Shown: piece by piece, positions 25,386 to 33,992 of the stretch
How the letters are laid out: every line of letters begins with the position of its first letter
Numbering within the stretch: position 1 is the first letter of the stretch
Assembly: GCA_039934035.1 (NCBI GenBank)
Contig: JBDTMZ010000072.1
Span: 1 to 64,000, forward strand
Direction of reading: 5' to 3'
Length of the DNA stretch: 64,000 nt
From: Solibacter sp039934035
Lineage (GTDB): Bacteria; Acidobacteriota; Terriglobia; Bryobacterales; Bryobacteraceae
Program-made: the position numbers and the translations under genes
Notes under the pieces: model-generated
What the model was told of the DNA's origin: nothing
Databases searched by the model: none
The model's input: only the letters and a program-made list of their open reading frames with translations

Positions 25386-26267
25386 GTGCTGGTCTCCATC
25401 TCTCCCAAACTGGAACGTCCCAAATGGCTGCGTGCGCCCGCGCCCGCCGGTGAGAACTATCGCGACCTCAAGAGTCTCATCGAGCGCCTCCGACTGCACA
25501 CCGTGTGCGAAAGTGCGGCCTGTCCCAACGTCGGGGAGTGTTGGAATCACCGCACCGCCACCTTCATGATGCTGGGCAACGTTTGCACGCGGCGCTGTGG
25601 TTTCTGTGCCGTGCAGAAGGGCGCGCCCCTGCCCGTGGATTACGATGAGCCCGCCCGCATCGCCGAAGCCGTCGCCGCCATGGGACTGAAGTTTGCCGTC
25701 ATCACCAGCGTCAATCGCGACGACCGCCCGGATGGCGGCGCGGAGCTGTTCGCCATGGTCATCCGCGAAATTCGCCAAAGGGTTCCCGGCTGCGGCGTCG
25801 AGGTGCTCATCCCGGATTTCCAGGGCAATCTGGAAGCCGTGGAGACCGTCATGGCGGAGCGTCCTGACGTGCTCAATCACAATACCGAAACCGTGCCGCG
25901 ACTCTACCGCCAGGTGCGGCTGGGCGCGCGCTACGAGCGCTCGCTCGCGGTCTTGCAGCACGCCCATAAGGTGTGCCCCGGCACCCCGACGAAATCGGGA
26001 GTCATGCTCGGCTTGGGTGAGACACAGCCGGAAGTCCTGCAGGTGATGCGCGATTTGCGCGCCCACGACGTCGGCATTCTTACCCTGGGACAGTACCTCA
26101 GGCCGTCCCCGAAACACCTGCCGATCGTCCGCTATGTGACCCCCAAGGAATTCGACGAGTATGGTGTCGCGGGCCGCGAAATGGGTTTCGCGCACGTCGA
26201 ATCGGGCCCGCTCGTCCGCAGTTCTTACCACGCTGCGGATGCCGCCGAAAAGGGCGCCAATTGTTAA
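25386..26267 (+). CDS. lipA: Lipoyl synthase
   Basis: LipA is a radical-SAM enzyme that inserts two sulfurs into octanoyl groups on lipoyl domains. The auxiliary cluster motif CESAACPNVGEC (about 39-50) and the SAM cluster motif CTRRCGFCAV (about 64-73) are both present. So are the terminal RSSYHA serine and the MLGLGE region. With the GTG start the length is 293, close to the usual 300-320. The GTG at 25386 is inferred from alignment to homologues; its Shine-Dalgarno is poor. Confidence 0.93.
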   Translation: MLVSISPKLERPKWLRAPAPAGENYRDLKSLIERLRLHTVCESAACPNVGECWNHRTATFMMLGNVCTRRCGFCAVQKGAPLPVDYDEPARIAEAVAAMGLKFAVITSVNRDDRPDGGAELFAMVIREIRQRVPGCGVEVLIPDFQGNLEAVETVMAERPDVLNHNTETVPRLYRQVRLGARYERSLAVLQHAHKVCPGTPTKSGVMLGLGETQPEVLQVMRDLRAHDVGILTLGQYLRPSPKHLPIVRYVTPKEFDEYGVAGREMGFAHVESGPLVRSSYHAADAAEKGANC

Positions 26268-26278
26268 GCCAGGTAAAG

Positions 26279-26296
26279 AATTCATAAGACTGTAAC
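26279..26296 (+). promoter_or_regulatory. Pho-box-like sequence upstream of the VTC gene
   Basis: AATTCATAAGACTGTAAC matches 13 of 18 positions of the enterobacterial PhoB box half-site pair (CTGTCATA-AA-ACTGTCAC style). It lies 44 nt before the VTC gene, in a 72-nt gap. Biological fit is good because VTC proteins handle polyphosphate. No experimental support is implied. Confidence 0.4.
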
Positions 26297-26339
26297 AAAC
26301 TCCTTTGGGTTACCCGCGCTTTCAGCCATCATGTAGGGG

Positions 26340-27092
26340 ATGGCGACCTTCCAAAGCCGCGAGAACAGGGCATTCGCTTACGAGATCAAGTTTCTGGTGC
26401 AGGCGGACCAAGGGCGTGAACTCAGGGCGTGGGCACGCGAGCGCATGCGGCCGGATCCTAATACGGCCTCCGGAATCGGGGACGAATACCGCATCACCAG
26501 CCTCTATTACGACACCCATAACTTCGACGTGTTCCATAAGCGCGGCTCCTTTGGACGCTGTAAGTATCGCGTGCGCCGTTACGACGCCTCGGAATTAGTC
26601 TTCCTGGAACGCAAACTGCGCAGTAAGCGCCTGGTGACCAAGCGACGAACCTTGGTGCCGGTTGGCGACTTGGAACGCTTGCGCGAATCCGGCGGCGAGT
26701 CATCGTGGGCCGGCTGGTGGTTCCAGCGCCGCATGCTCGCGCGCGGCATGAATCCGGCCTGCCAGATTTCCTACAGCCGCACCGCGCTGGTCGCTGACAA
26801 CGGCCCTGGCCTCGTGCGGCTCACCCTGGACGATGATCTGCGCGCCTGGCGCGTCCGCGAACCGCAATTTCACGACATCGCCGGCGGCAGGCTGCTGGCG
26901 CGCGATCACATGATTCTCGAATTGAAGTTCCGGCTGTCGATGCCGGCATTGTTCAAAGAGGCGCTGGAGCGCTTCCAGATCGGCGCGCAGCCGATTTCGA
27001 AATACCGGCTGGCCGTCACTGGCCTGGGCTGTGCGCCGGCCACGGCGCCGCTCGAAACCCGTATCCTTCAGGCCGAGGCAGCTTATGCCTGA
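26340..27092 (+). CDS. VTC-domain (polyphosphate polymerase-like) protein
   Basis: The 250-residue protein has the triphosphate-tunnel VTC domain known from yeast Vtc4, which makes polyphosphate from ATP. Features are YEIKFLV (about 14-20), the SLYYDT strand, KYRVRRYD, FLERKLRSKRLVTKRR with the basic tunnel residues, and MILELKFR near 196-203. Bacterial versions lie beside DUF4956 and CotH genes, as here. Activity of the bacterial forms is not established, so polyphosphate synthesis is inference. The next gene starts within its last codons (ATGCCTGA overlap). Confidence 0.87.
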   Translation: MATFQSRENRAFAYEIKFLVQADQGRELRAWARERMRPDPNTASGIGDEYRITSLYYDTHNFDVFHKRGSFGRCKYRVRRYDASELVFLERKLRSKRLVTKRRTLVPVGDLERLRESGGESSWAGWWFQRRMLARGMNPACQISYSRTALVADNGPGLVRLTLDDDLRAWRVREPQFHDIAGGRLLARDHMILELKFRLSMPALFKEALERFQIGAQPISKYRLAVTGLGCAPATAPLETRILQAEAAYA

Positions 27093-27765
27093 GTTCATGA
27101 CATCGGCCTTCACCAACTCGCTCAACGTCACGCCGTGGTTCGTGCTGGTGCGCCTCGTGGTGGCGCTCGCCATGGGCGGCACCATCGCGTGGATCTATCA
27201 CCGCACCGACACCGGCGGCGATCGCGGCATGAGCTTTCCCACCACCCTGGTGCTGCTCTGCGTGCTGGTGGCCATGGTCACTCAGGTGATCGGCGACAAC
27301 GTCGCGCGCGCCTTCAGCCTGGTGGGCGCGCTCTCCATCGTCCGCTTCCGCACCATGGTGCGCGATACCAAGGACACGGCGTTCGTGATCTTCTCCGTGG
27401 TCGTCGGGATGGCGGTCGGTGCGCGAAATTTGTGGCTTGCGTCGATTGGGCTCGCGGTAGTGGGCATCGCCGTCATGTTGATTGCGATGCTGACCAAGAC
27501 CCGCAGCGAACCGCCGTTTCTGCTGCGCGTCCGCGTCGGCCTGGGCAATGATTTCGAAGCCGTGCTGGGCGGCCCCTTGAACGAGCATTTGCTGGGTAAG
27601 CGATTGATGTCGGTGAGTACGGCGAAACTGGGCGCCGCACTCAGCGTGGTCTACGAGGCCCGCTTGCGCAGCGGCGCGTCGGCCGAAGAACTGGTGAGGG
27701 CGCTGAACCGGATCGATGGCGTGCAGGACGTACGGTTCCAGCGTTACGGATTCGAGTTGGATTGA
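27085..27765 (+). CDS. DUF4956 membrane protein
   Basis: The 226-residue protein has four hydrophobic helices in its first 150 residues (about 17-36, 50-66, 84-95 and 108-128), with SLVGALSIVRFRTMVRDTKD as the recognisable DUF4956 signature. A soluble C-terminal domain (about 140-226) follows. The function is unknown. It is translationally coupled to the VTC gene and the CotH gene starts 10 nt after its stop. Confidence 0.85.
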   Translation: MPEFMTSAFTNSLNVTPWFVLVRLVVALAMGGTIAWIYHRTDTGGDRGMSFPTTLVLLCVLVAMVTQVIGDNVARAFSLVGALSIVRFRTMVRDTKDTAFVIFSVVVGMAVGARNLWLASIGLAVVGIAVMLIAMLTKTRSEPPFLLRVRVGLGNDFEAVLGGPLNEHLLGKRLMSVSTAKLGAALSVVYEARLRSGASAEELVRALNRIDGVQDVRFQRYGFELD

Positions 27766-27775
27766 GGGAATGACG

Positions 27776-29497
27776 ATGAAGCTCTATCGAATGTTGGCTT
27801 GCGTTTTGGCGGGCGCTGCGGTGAGTATGGCGCAGCCCCCCGATTTTGGCGGCTTCGGCGGACCGGGCGGACCGGGCGGGCGCGGTGGACGCGGCCCCGG
27901 CGGTTTCGGCGGTCCCATGAACGAAACCCGTAAACTGCTCTCGCAGTTCGACAAGAATGGCGACGGCGTGTTGAACACGGCGGAGCGTAAGGCCGCTCGT
28001 GAATTTATCGCGGCCAATCCCGGCGGCGGCGGCTTCGGCGGACGCCGTGGCGGTTTCGGGCGCGGTGGCATGACGGCGGAAGACGTGAAGCCGGGCCCCA
28101 AACTGTCGCCCGACAAAGTCAAAATCTACAAAGACGAGCCCCTCTACGACGCCAATGTGCTGCGCACCCTGTTCCTGGAATTTGAAGATGCCGATTGGGA
28201 GCAGGAGCTGACGGATTTCTATAAGAGCGATGTCGAAGTTCCGGCCAAACTCACGGTGGACGGCAAGGTGTATCCCAACGTGGGCGTGCACTTCCGCGGC
28301 ATGACTTCCTTTATGTTCGTAACGAAAGGCAAGAAGCACTCCATCAACCTGTCGATGAATTTGGGCAAACAGGATCAGCGCCTGAACGGGTATCGCACCC
28401 TGAATCTGCTGAATGCCAATAGCGACCCCACCTATCTGCGCACCGTGCTCTATCAATATGTGGCGCGCCAATATTTCCCCGCGCCGAAGGCGAACTATGT
28501 CCGCGTGGTGATCAATGGTGAGAGCTGGGGGCCGTACATCAATGTCGAACAGTTCAATAGCGATTTCACGCAGGAGAATTTCGGCTCGGCCAAGGGCACT
28601 CGCTGGAAGGTGCTGGGCAGCCCCGGTGGACAGGGCGGCCTGAATTACAAGGGTGACGATGTCGCGACCTATAAGCGGTCGTACGAGATCAAGACGAAGG
28701 ACGATCCCAAAGCCTGGGCCGATCTCATCAAGCTGTGCAAGGTATTGAGCCAGACGCCGCCCGAGCAGTTGGAGAAGGCGCTGGAACCGCTGCTCGATAT
28801 CGATGGCGCGCTGCGCTTCCTGGCGGTGGACAAGGTGCTGATCAACAACGATGGCTACTGGGTGCGCAGCAGCGATTACAGTCTGTACCAGGATCCCAAG
28901 GGCCGCTTCCATGTGATTCCGCAGGATGCCAACGAGACCCTGCGCGAGGTGGAAAACATGGGCGGCGGACGCGGGCGCGGCGCCCAGGGCGGAGGCGAGC
29001 GCGCGTCGGGAGTGAAACTGCCGCCGTTTACCGGCGCGGACGATCCCGAGAAGGCGCTTTACAATCTGGTGAAGGTCCCGGCGCTGCGCGCGCGCTATTT
29101 AAGCTACGTGCGCGACATCGCGGAGAAGTGGCTCGATTGGAATAAGCTCGGTCCGCTGGCGCGGCAACTGCAGGCAGTGATCGCCGAGGACATCAAGACC
29201 GATACCAAGAAGCTGGATACCACCGAAAACTTCACCTCCGGCCTGACGCAGGATCGCGCGGAGACCGCCGGGCGCGGAGGCGGACCGGGTGGTGGCATGC
29301 CCCCGGGCGCGGGGCCGGGAGGTCCGGACTTCCCGGGCTTCGGTCCGCCCCCAGGCGGCTTCGGCGGTCCCGGCGGTCCCGGCGGCTTCGGCGGCCCCGG
29401 TGGGGATGGTCCCCAGTTAAGCGTGAAAGGCTTCGTAGACCAGCGGCGCGCGTACCTGCTGGGCCTCGACGAAGTGAAAGGCGCTGCCAAGCTCTAG
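27776..29497 (+). CDS. Secreted CotH-kinase-family protein with EF-hand and Gly/Pro-rich segments
   Basis: This 573-residue protein starts with a signal peptide (about 1-19), followed by a Gly-Pro-Phe-rich stretch. A single EF-hand-like loop follows (D59-x-N61-x-D63-G...E70). The CotH domain (about 110-440) contains FLEFEDADW, GVHFRG, KHSINLSMN, GYRTLNLLNANSDPTYLR, and RVVINGESWGPYINVEQ. CotH proteins are atypical kinases that phosphorylate proteins in spores and in some bacteria. A second Gly/Pro-rich run lies near 510-545. The start at 27776 has GAGGG 7 nt away, while ATG 27770 is too close. Confidence 0.88.
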   Translation: MKLYRMLACVLAGAAVSMAQPPDFGGFGGPGGPGGRGGRGPGGFGGPMNETRKLLSQFDKNGDGVLNTAERKAAREFIAANPGGGGFGGRRGGFGRGGMTAEDVKPGPKLSPDKVKIYKDEPLYDANVLRTLFLEFEDADWEQELTDFYKSDVEVPAKLTVDGKVYPNVGVHFRGMTSFMFVTKGKKHSINLSMNLGKQDQRLNGYRTLNLLNANSDPTYLRTVLYQYVARQYFPAPKANYVRVVINGESWGPYINVEQFNSDFTQENFGSAKGTRWKVLGSPGGQGGLNYKGDDVATYKRSYEIKTKDDPKAWADLIKLCKVLSQTPPEQLEKALEPLLDIDGALRFLAVDKVLINNDGYWVRSSDYSLYQDPKGRFHVIPQDANETLREVENMGGGRGRGAQGGGERASGVKLPPFTGADDPEKALYNLVKVPALRARYLSYVRDIAEKWLDWNKLGPLARQLQAVIAEDIKTDTKKLDTTENFTSGLTQDRAETAGRGGGPGGGMPPGAGPGGPDFPGFGPPPGGFGGPGGPGGFGGPGGDGPQLSVKGFVDQRRAYLLGLDEVKGAAKL

Positions 29498-29578
29498 GGG
29501 CTCCAGCCTTGTGCCCTTGTGGGGCGCTCGGGCGCGCTCCCTGGAATCCTTCACCCCGCGCGGATCATCCCACAAGGG

Positions 29579-30595
29579 ATGACCTCCGAGCGTACAGTGA
29601 AGTATTCCGTGCTGGACCTGGCACCCGTCCGCGAGGGCGGAAGCATCGCCGAAGCCTTTCAGAACAGCGTGGATCTGGCGCGCCATGCCGAGCGTTGGGG
29701 CTATACGCGATTCTGGCTGGCCGAGCATCACAACATGCAGGGGATCGCCTCGGCGGCGACATCCGTCCTGATCGGCCACATCGCCGCAGGCACCAGCACG
29801 CTCCGTGTCGGCTCGGGCGGCATCATGCTGCCCAACCACGCCGCGCTGGTGATCGCTGAACAGTTCGGCACGCTGGAAACCCTCTATCCCGGGCGAATCG
29901 ACCTCGGGCTGGGCCGGGCTCCGGGCTCCGACGGCATTGCGGCGCGCGCGCTGCGCCGCGGCCTGAATCTCACCGAAGACGATTTCCCTCAGCAGGTCGC
30001 CGAACTGCTGGCCTATCTCGCGCCCGCGAAACCCGGCCAGCGTTTATTGGCGTTCCCCGGCGCGGGCACCAACGTGCCAGTATGGCTGCTCGGGTCGAGC
30101 ACTTTCAGCGCGCAACTCGCCGCCGCCATGGGGCTGCCCTTCGCCTTCGCCAGCCACTTCGCTCCCAACCTGTTGTTCGACGCCATCGCCATCTACCGCG
30201 CCGAATTCCAGCCGTCGAGCTACCTCGAGGCTCCGTACCTCATGGCCGGCCTGCCGGTGATCGCCGCCGACAGCGATCGGGAGGCGCAGCACCTGACAAC
30301 CTCGGCCCTACAGCGCCACCTGAGCTTGATTCGCGGCGAGCCGCTCTTCATCCCGCCACCCGTGGAATCGATGGACGGATTGTGGAGCGAACCCGAGCGC
30401 TACGCTATCGAATCGCGCATGCGTGTGGCGGCCGTGGGCGGGCCCCAAACCGTGCGCCGCAAACTCGCGGAATTCCTCGACGCCACGCAGGCCGACGAAC
30501 TGATGTTCACCTGTGACGTCTACCAGCACCAGCAGCGCCTGCGCTCCTTCGAGCTGGCAGCCGAAGCGATGCGCAATCTGCTACTCATTCCGTAG
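29579..30595 (+). CDS. LLM-class flavin-dependent oxidoreductase
   Basis: This is a 338-residue bacterial-luciferase-like TIM-barrel monooxygenase. YSVLDLAPV, HAERWGYTRFWLAEHHNM (about 38-55), VGSGGIMLPNHAALVIAEQFGTLETLYPGRIDLGLGRAPG and WLLGSS are the family hallmarks. The substrate is unknown. Its 3' end overlaps the decayed permease on the other strand by 15 nt. The ATG at 29579 is chosen over upstream codons because homologues begin near SVLDLAPV. Confidence 0.88.
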   Translation: MTSERTVKYSVLDLAPVREGGSIAEAFQNSVDLARHAERWGYTRFWLAEHHNMQGIASAATSVLIGHIAAGTSTLRVGSGGIMLPNHAALVIAEQFGTLETLYPGRIDLGLGRAPGSDGIAARALRRGLNLTEDDFPQQVAELLAYLAPAKPGQRLLAFPGAGTNVPVWLLGSSTFSAQLAAAMGLPFAFASHFAPNLLFDAIAIYRAEFQPSSYLEAPYLMAGLPVIAADSDREAQHLTTSALQRHLSLIRGEPLFIPPPVESMDGLWSEPERYAIESRMRVAAVGGPQTVRRKLAEFLDATQADELMFTCDVYQHQQRLRSFELAAEAMRNLLLIP

Positions 30596-30905
30596 CGCCA
30601 CCAAGGGGTCCACTTGCATGGCGCGCAGCGCTGGAATCCGCACGCAACCAGGCTGGTGAGCAGCAGGATCGACGCCACCGCCGCGGAGGTCTGCGGATCC
30701 CCCGGTTGGATTTCGAAGAGTTGCGCGGGCCTGTTGATTGGGGTGGGCCTGTTGAGTGGAGTAGGCCTGGCGATCGGGGTTGGCGGGGCCATTGCCGCGG
30801 GCCGCTTGCTGGCGGCATTGCGGAACACCAGCGCGAGTACGTCACCGCGCTGCGCCCCCAGCGCCAGGCGGATGCCTATTTCCTGCGTGGCCTGAGTCAC
30901 CGAAC
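30581..30905 (-). pseudogene. Remnant of a MacB/FtsX-type ABC permease, C-terminal end
   Basis: On the minus strand the end of a MacB-type permease is readable: EIGIRLALGAQRGDVLALVFRN, then QLFEIQPGDPQT, ASILLLTSLVAC, and in a shifted frame RIPALRAMQVDPLVALRNE before a stop. A one-base frameshift separates LVAC from RIP. Between FRN and QLFEI, about 30728-30814 appears inverted: the opposite strand reads GVGLAIGVGGAIAAGRLLA, the expected membrane segment. The rest of the gene is absent. Confidence 0.8.
30728..30781 (+). repeat. Three 18-bp tandem repeats inside the inverted segment
   Basis: GGCCTGTTGATTGGGGTG, GGCCTGTTGAGTGGAGTA and GGCCTGGCGATCGGGGTT lie in tandem. Read on the plus strand they give GLLIGV, GLLSGV and GLAIGV, plausible turns of a membrane helix. 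They fall within the inverted part of the permease remnant. Confidence 0.6.
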
Positions 30906-30968
30906 AGGCTCCGACGCTTGGAACATCCTACGCGGATTCGGCGTCGAATGTGTTGAGAGCCAGGCCGT

Positions 30969-31877
30969 ATGCCGAACGCTGACGAAGTCGCGCCACCGGG
31001 GATTTACCGCTGGGTGTTAGGTCTGGCGGGCCGGCTGGCTCCGCCTGCGTTCCGCGCGGAGTTTGCGTCGCGCTGGAACACGCGCCTCGTCAACCTCTGC
31101 ATCCTGGTGGATCGGGGGGAAGTGGCGGGCCGCGAAAAGGCGGAAATGCTGCTGCTCTGCGGCGCCGCTCTTTCCACCGCGTTCTGGCTGCGCTTCAGCC
31201 GCGCCGGACTCCGCCGCTGGGTGTTGGGACCGCAATTTGTGATCGCTCTGTCCCTCTCTGCCCTGGCGCTGCTGGCGCTGCTCTCCCGCGGCTTCCAGGG
31301 AGCGCGGGCGGTGATGCGCGCCATGATCTACTGGAATCTCGATCCCCTGCCGCCCTGGTTGATTCACAAGCGGCCCTACAGCCCGATGGACGACATTGCG
31401 GTGGGCTTTGTGGTGCCTTTCGCCATGGCGCTGGCCATGGGCGCGGCGCTGGTGGCCATCGGCCGCTTGTCCCTGGGGCGCTACGGCTGGCGCTACTGGC
31501 TCTATCTCGCGATCAAAATCCTGTCGATGATTCTGCTGGTGCCCCTGCTGTGGATCGAGACGTCGCGCGGGCTGTGGCATTTCATCTCTCCGGAATTGCT
31601 GCGCGTCTGGGTGGCAGGCTTGGGCGCAAGCGCGGCCTTCCTGTTGGGGTTCGGGGTCGCAGCGCTCTGGGTGTTCGCGGATCAGCGGCAGCGCTGCCCG
31701 GTCTGCCTGCGGCGCATGGCCCAGCCGGTGACTTCGGGCAGTTGGGCCAGTATGTTCGAGCCGGTCACCACGGAGTTTTTGTGCGACGACGGCCATGGCG
31801 CGCTGTCCATGGCCGAAAGCGAGATGGGGGAAGGCGATCGCTGGATCGCGCTGGATTCGTCCTGGCGCGGGCTGTGA
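30969..31877 (+). CDS. Membrane protein with C-terminal zinc-ribbon-like domain
   Basis: The 302-residue protein has an N-terminal amphipathic segment. About five to six hydrophobic helices follow (for example 89-107, 142-165, 180-197 and 213-236). A cytoplasmic tail carries CPVCLRRM (about 243-250) and, 25 residues later, CDDGHG. A CxxC...CxxxH arrangement suggests a zinc site. I do not recognise a family. The start at 30969 is a plausible ATG without a clear ribosome site. Confidence 0.65.
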   Translation: MPNADEVAPPGIYRWVLGLAGRLAPPAFRAEFASRWNTRLVNLCILVDRGEVAGREKAEMLLLCGAALSTAFWLRFSRAGLRRWVLGPQFVIALSLSALALLALLSRGFQGARAVMRAMIYWNLDPLPPWLIHKRPYSPMDDIAVGFVVPFAMALAMGAALVAIGRLSLGRYGWRYWLYLAIKILSMILLVPLLWIETSRGLWHFISPELLRVWVAGLGASAAFLLGFGVAALWVFADQRQRCPVCLRRMAQPVTSGSWASMFEPVTTEFLCDDGHGALSMAESEMGEGDRWIALDSSWRGL

Positions 31878-32301
31878 TGGACCTTCCGCGAGACACGGAC
31901 TGCTTCCGCACAGGAGGTTGGTGGGAATTTTCAAAGAACTTTGCCTTGCAAAATGCTGCCCGGGGTGAGCCGGGACAGCAAAAGGAATCGATCCCTTTTT
32001 CCTTCTCTTTAAGGAAGGATACAGCTGCCGCTGTTGGCCGCCTATTCGACGCTTAAACTATGGGCTCGGGATTATCGAAGGCCCCCTCGAGGTGTGTGGG
32101 CTCCCGCATAGAGTACCGATCGGGTTGCTTCTTGGCGAGCGAGCAACTCTTTTCACTTACAGAAATAGCACCCCGGTATCCGGGCTGCGGGCGGGGGAAT
32201 TTGTAAGTGTCTCGATTCACGGGAAATATAATTCTCAAAAAAGTGAAGTACGCAGCGCGGCGCACCGAATGCGGCGCAGCGAAGCACTTTAATATGGGAA
32301 G
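31878..32301. other. 424-nt intergenic region with a strong hairpin
   Basis: No credible gene is seen. TGCTGCCCGG (31954-31963) pairs with CCGGGACAGCA (31970-31980) around a GGTGAG loop. AAAAGG-type and CC(C)TTTTT elements follow at about 31980-32000, which could terminate transcription. A second weaker stem is GTTGCT (32124-32129) / AGCAAC (32142-32147). I cannot assign it to a known riboswitch. Confidence 0.4.
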
Positions 32302-33111
32302 ATGCCCCTGACGGTCAACGGAGAAGAGATCACTGACGCCGAGCTTCGCAGCGAGGAAGCCCACCTTCGGCCCCAACTGCGGCGCGCCTATCCGCGCGAA
32401 TCGCAGGAAGCGGTGGAGGCCCGCATCGTACTGTGGGCTCGCGATAACGCGATCGAGCGCGTCCTGCTGCGCCAGGAGGCGATGGCAGACCCGGAACCCC
32501 TCGCCGACGGCGCCCTGGAAGCCGCGTCCCAAAGAAACCAGTCGCTTTCACCCGAGCAACTCGAGGCGCAACTGCGAATTGAGCGCCTGACCTCGCGCCT
32601 CACCGCCAAACTCGCCCCGCCACGGCCAAAAGAAATTTCGGAATATTACCGGCGGCATCCCGCCGAATTCCTCTCTCCGCCGATGGTGCGCGCCGCGCAC
32701 ATCCTGAAAAAGCTGGATGAGCAAGCCGATCCCGAAGCGGTGCTCCAGCAGATGCAGGCGATTCAAGCCGAATTGGAGCAGGGCGCCGATTTCGCGGAGG
32801 TAGCCGCCCGCGTGTCTGACGATTCCATGAGCGACCTCGGCTTCTTCGGGCGCGGTCAAATGGTGCCGGAGTTTGAAAGCGTGGCCTTCGCGCTGCGACC
32901 CGGCCAGAGCAGCGGCATCATCCGGACCCAGTTCGGCTATCACATCCTCACGGTGATCGCGCACCGGCCCGCCGGCCGCCGCACCTTCGATGAAGTCAAA
33001 GATGCCATCGCCCATCACCTCTTCGACCAGAAGAAGAGGCGGCGCATCGAACAGCACCTCGATACCCTGCGTGCCAAGGCCGATATTCAGGACTCCGGCC
33101 CGCGGCCGTAG
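32302..33111 (+). CDS. Peptidylprolyl isomerase, parvulin/NifM type, cytoplasmic
   Basis: The 269-residue protein has a helical N-terminal chaperone-like part (about 1-105) and one rotamase domain (about 128-230). The rotamase domain contains VRAAHILKK, FAEVAARVSDDSMSDLGFFGRGQMVPEFE and FGYHILTVI. There is no signal peptide, unlike PrsA and SurA. The layout is closest to NifM-type or generic cytoplasmic PPIases. It is a single gene followed by a convergent gene 18 nt away. Confidence 0.88.
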   Translation: MPLTVNGEEITDAELRSEEAHLRPQLRRAYPRESQEAVEARIVLWARDNAIERVLLRQEAMADPEPLADGALEAASQRNQSLSPEQLEAQLRIERLTSRLTAKLAPPRPKEISEYYRRHPAEFLSPPMVRAAHILKKLDEQADPEAVLQQMQAIQAELEQGADFAEVAARVSDDSMSDLGFFGRGQMVPEFESVAFALRPGQSSGIIRTQFGYHILTVIAHRPAGRRTFDEVKDAIAHHLFDQKKRRRIEQHLDTLRAKADIQDSGPRP

Positions 33112-33129
33112 ATTGCGCCAGGTTCGCCG

Positions 33130-33918
33130 CTACGCCTTGCCGATGAGGCGCTTCCAGCCCGTCTTCTTGGGTGTTTCGATCCCGAAAAGCTTGCGGTAAG
33201 GTTCGGATTCCTGCTCGGTAAGCACTACCGGGCCGCGCAGCAACTCCACCGCTTCCACCATCCGGCAGAAGTGATCGACGCAGTGCCAGCAGGACTGGAG
33301 ATGGCGATTCATGGCGTCGCGATCGCGCCACGTAGTGCGCCCGTCCACCACGTCCAGGAATGCCTTGGCCGTCAGGCAGTCCTCCGTGGTGATGGCGGCT
33401 GCTTCGCGACCCAGCGCAGGTCCGTTGTCCGCCATCAAAGTGCGCCGCCAGGCATCGACTTTGCCGCGCAAAAGTTCCGCCGTACGCTCACGCACCTTCT
33501 CCACCGTTTCCGGCGAAACGCGCAGCATCGGGCCCGCCTGCGCCGGTGTATAGCGCATGGTCTCGAACCACGCCGCCTGCTTTTCCGTCATGGTCAGGGG
33601 TGCGAGGGCCGCCGAGAGAATCTCGAGATCGATCGGCAATTCGGCGGCGGGTGCTGCCAGTTCGCTGACAATCGTCTGGCGCAACTGCCCCACAAACCAG
33701 CGTTCCTCAGGCTGCTCCGTGGCCTGGAACAGAAACGACTCCGGCTTGCGCAAGGCATGCAGAATCCGTTCCACCAGCGCCGCATCTCCGGCTCGCTCCG
33801 GCGCGTAGTGTTGCAGCGCTTTGCGGATAAACGGAATGTAATTCGTGAAGAAATGCGCCCATCCCTCTGGACGTCCGGCCCGAATATCCCGGACCATTTC
33901 GTAACAGGTATAGATCAT
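33130..33918 (-). CDS. Sigma-like protein with C-terminal His/Cys motif, hypothetical
   Basis: This 262-residue protein has a helical N-terminal half, then a helix-turn-helix-like stretch resembling sigma region 4 (about 108-140, PLTMTEKQAAWFETMRYTPAQAG). The C-terminal part (about 200-222) has NRHLQSCWHCVDHFCRMVE, whose His-x3-Cys-x2-Cys spacing recalls zinc-binding anti-sigma domains. This may be a fusion of ECF-like and anti-sigma elements, but the N-terminal part lacks clear sigma region 2 motifs. Functional assignment remains open. It is divergent from lpxD. Confidence 0.55.
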   Translation of the reverse strand: MIYTCYEMVRDIRAGRPEGWAHFFTNYIPFIRKALQHYAPERAGDAALVERILHALRKPESFLFQATEQPEERWFVGQLRQTIVSELAAPAAELPIDLEILSAALAPLTMTEKQAAWFETMRYTPAQAGPMLRVSPETVEKVRERTAELLRGKVDAWRRTLMADNGPALGREAAAITTEDCLTAKAFLDVVDGRTTWRDRDAMNRHLQSCWHCVDHFCRMVEAVELLRGPVVLTEQESEPYRKLFGIETPKKTGWKRLIGKA

Positions 33919-33992
33919 CTTTCTTCAATGTTAGCGTGTCTTCCGCCCGCCGCCGCGCGTTTCCTGCCGTGCGGGGAGCTATCATTTATCAC

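Noticed and set aside
30614..30895. Plus-strand glycine-rich small protein
   Set aside because: Explained better as the inverted segment plus antisense of a decayed permease.
33130..33918. ECF sigma factor assignment
   Set aside because: Only a region-4-like stretch is suggestive; region 2 motifs are not seen, so the call was kept generic.
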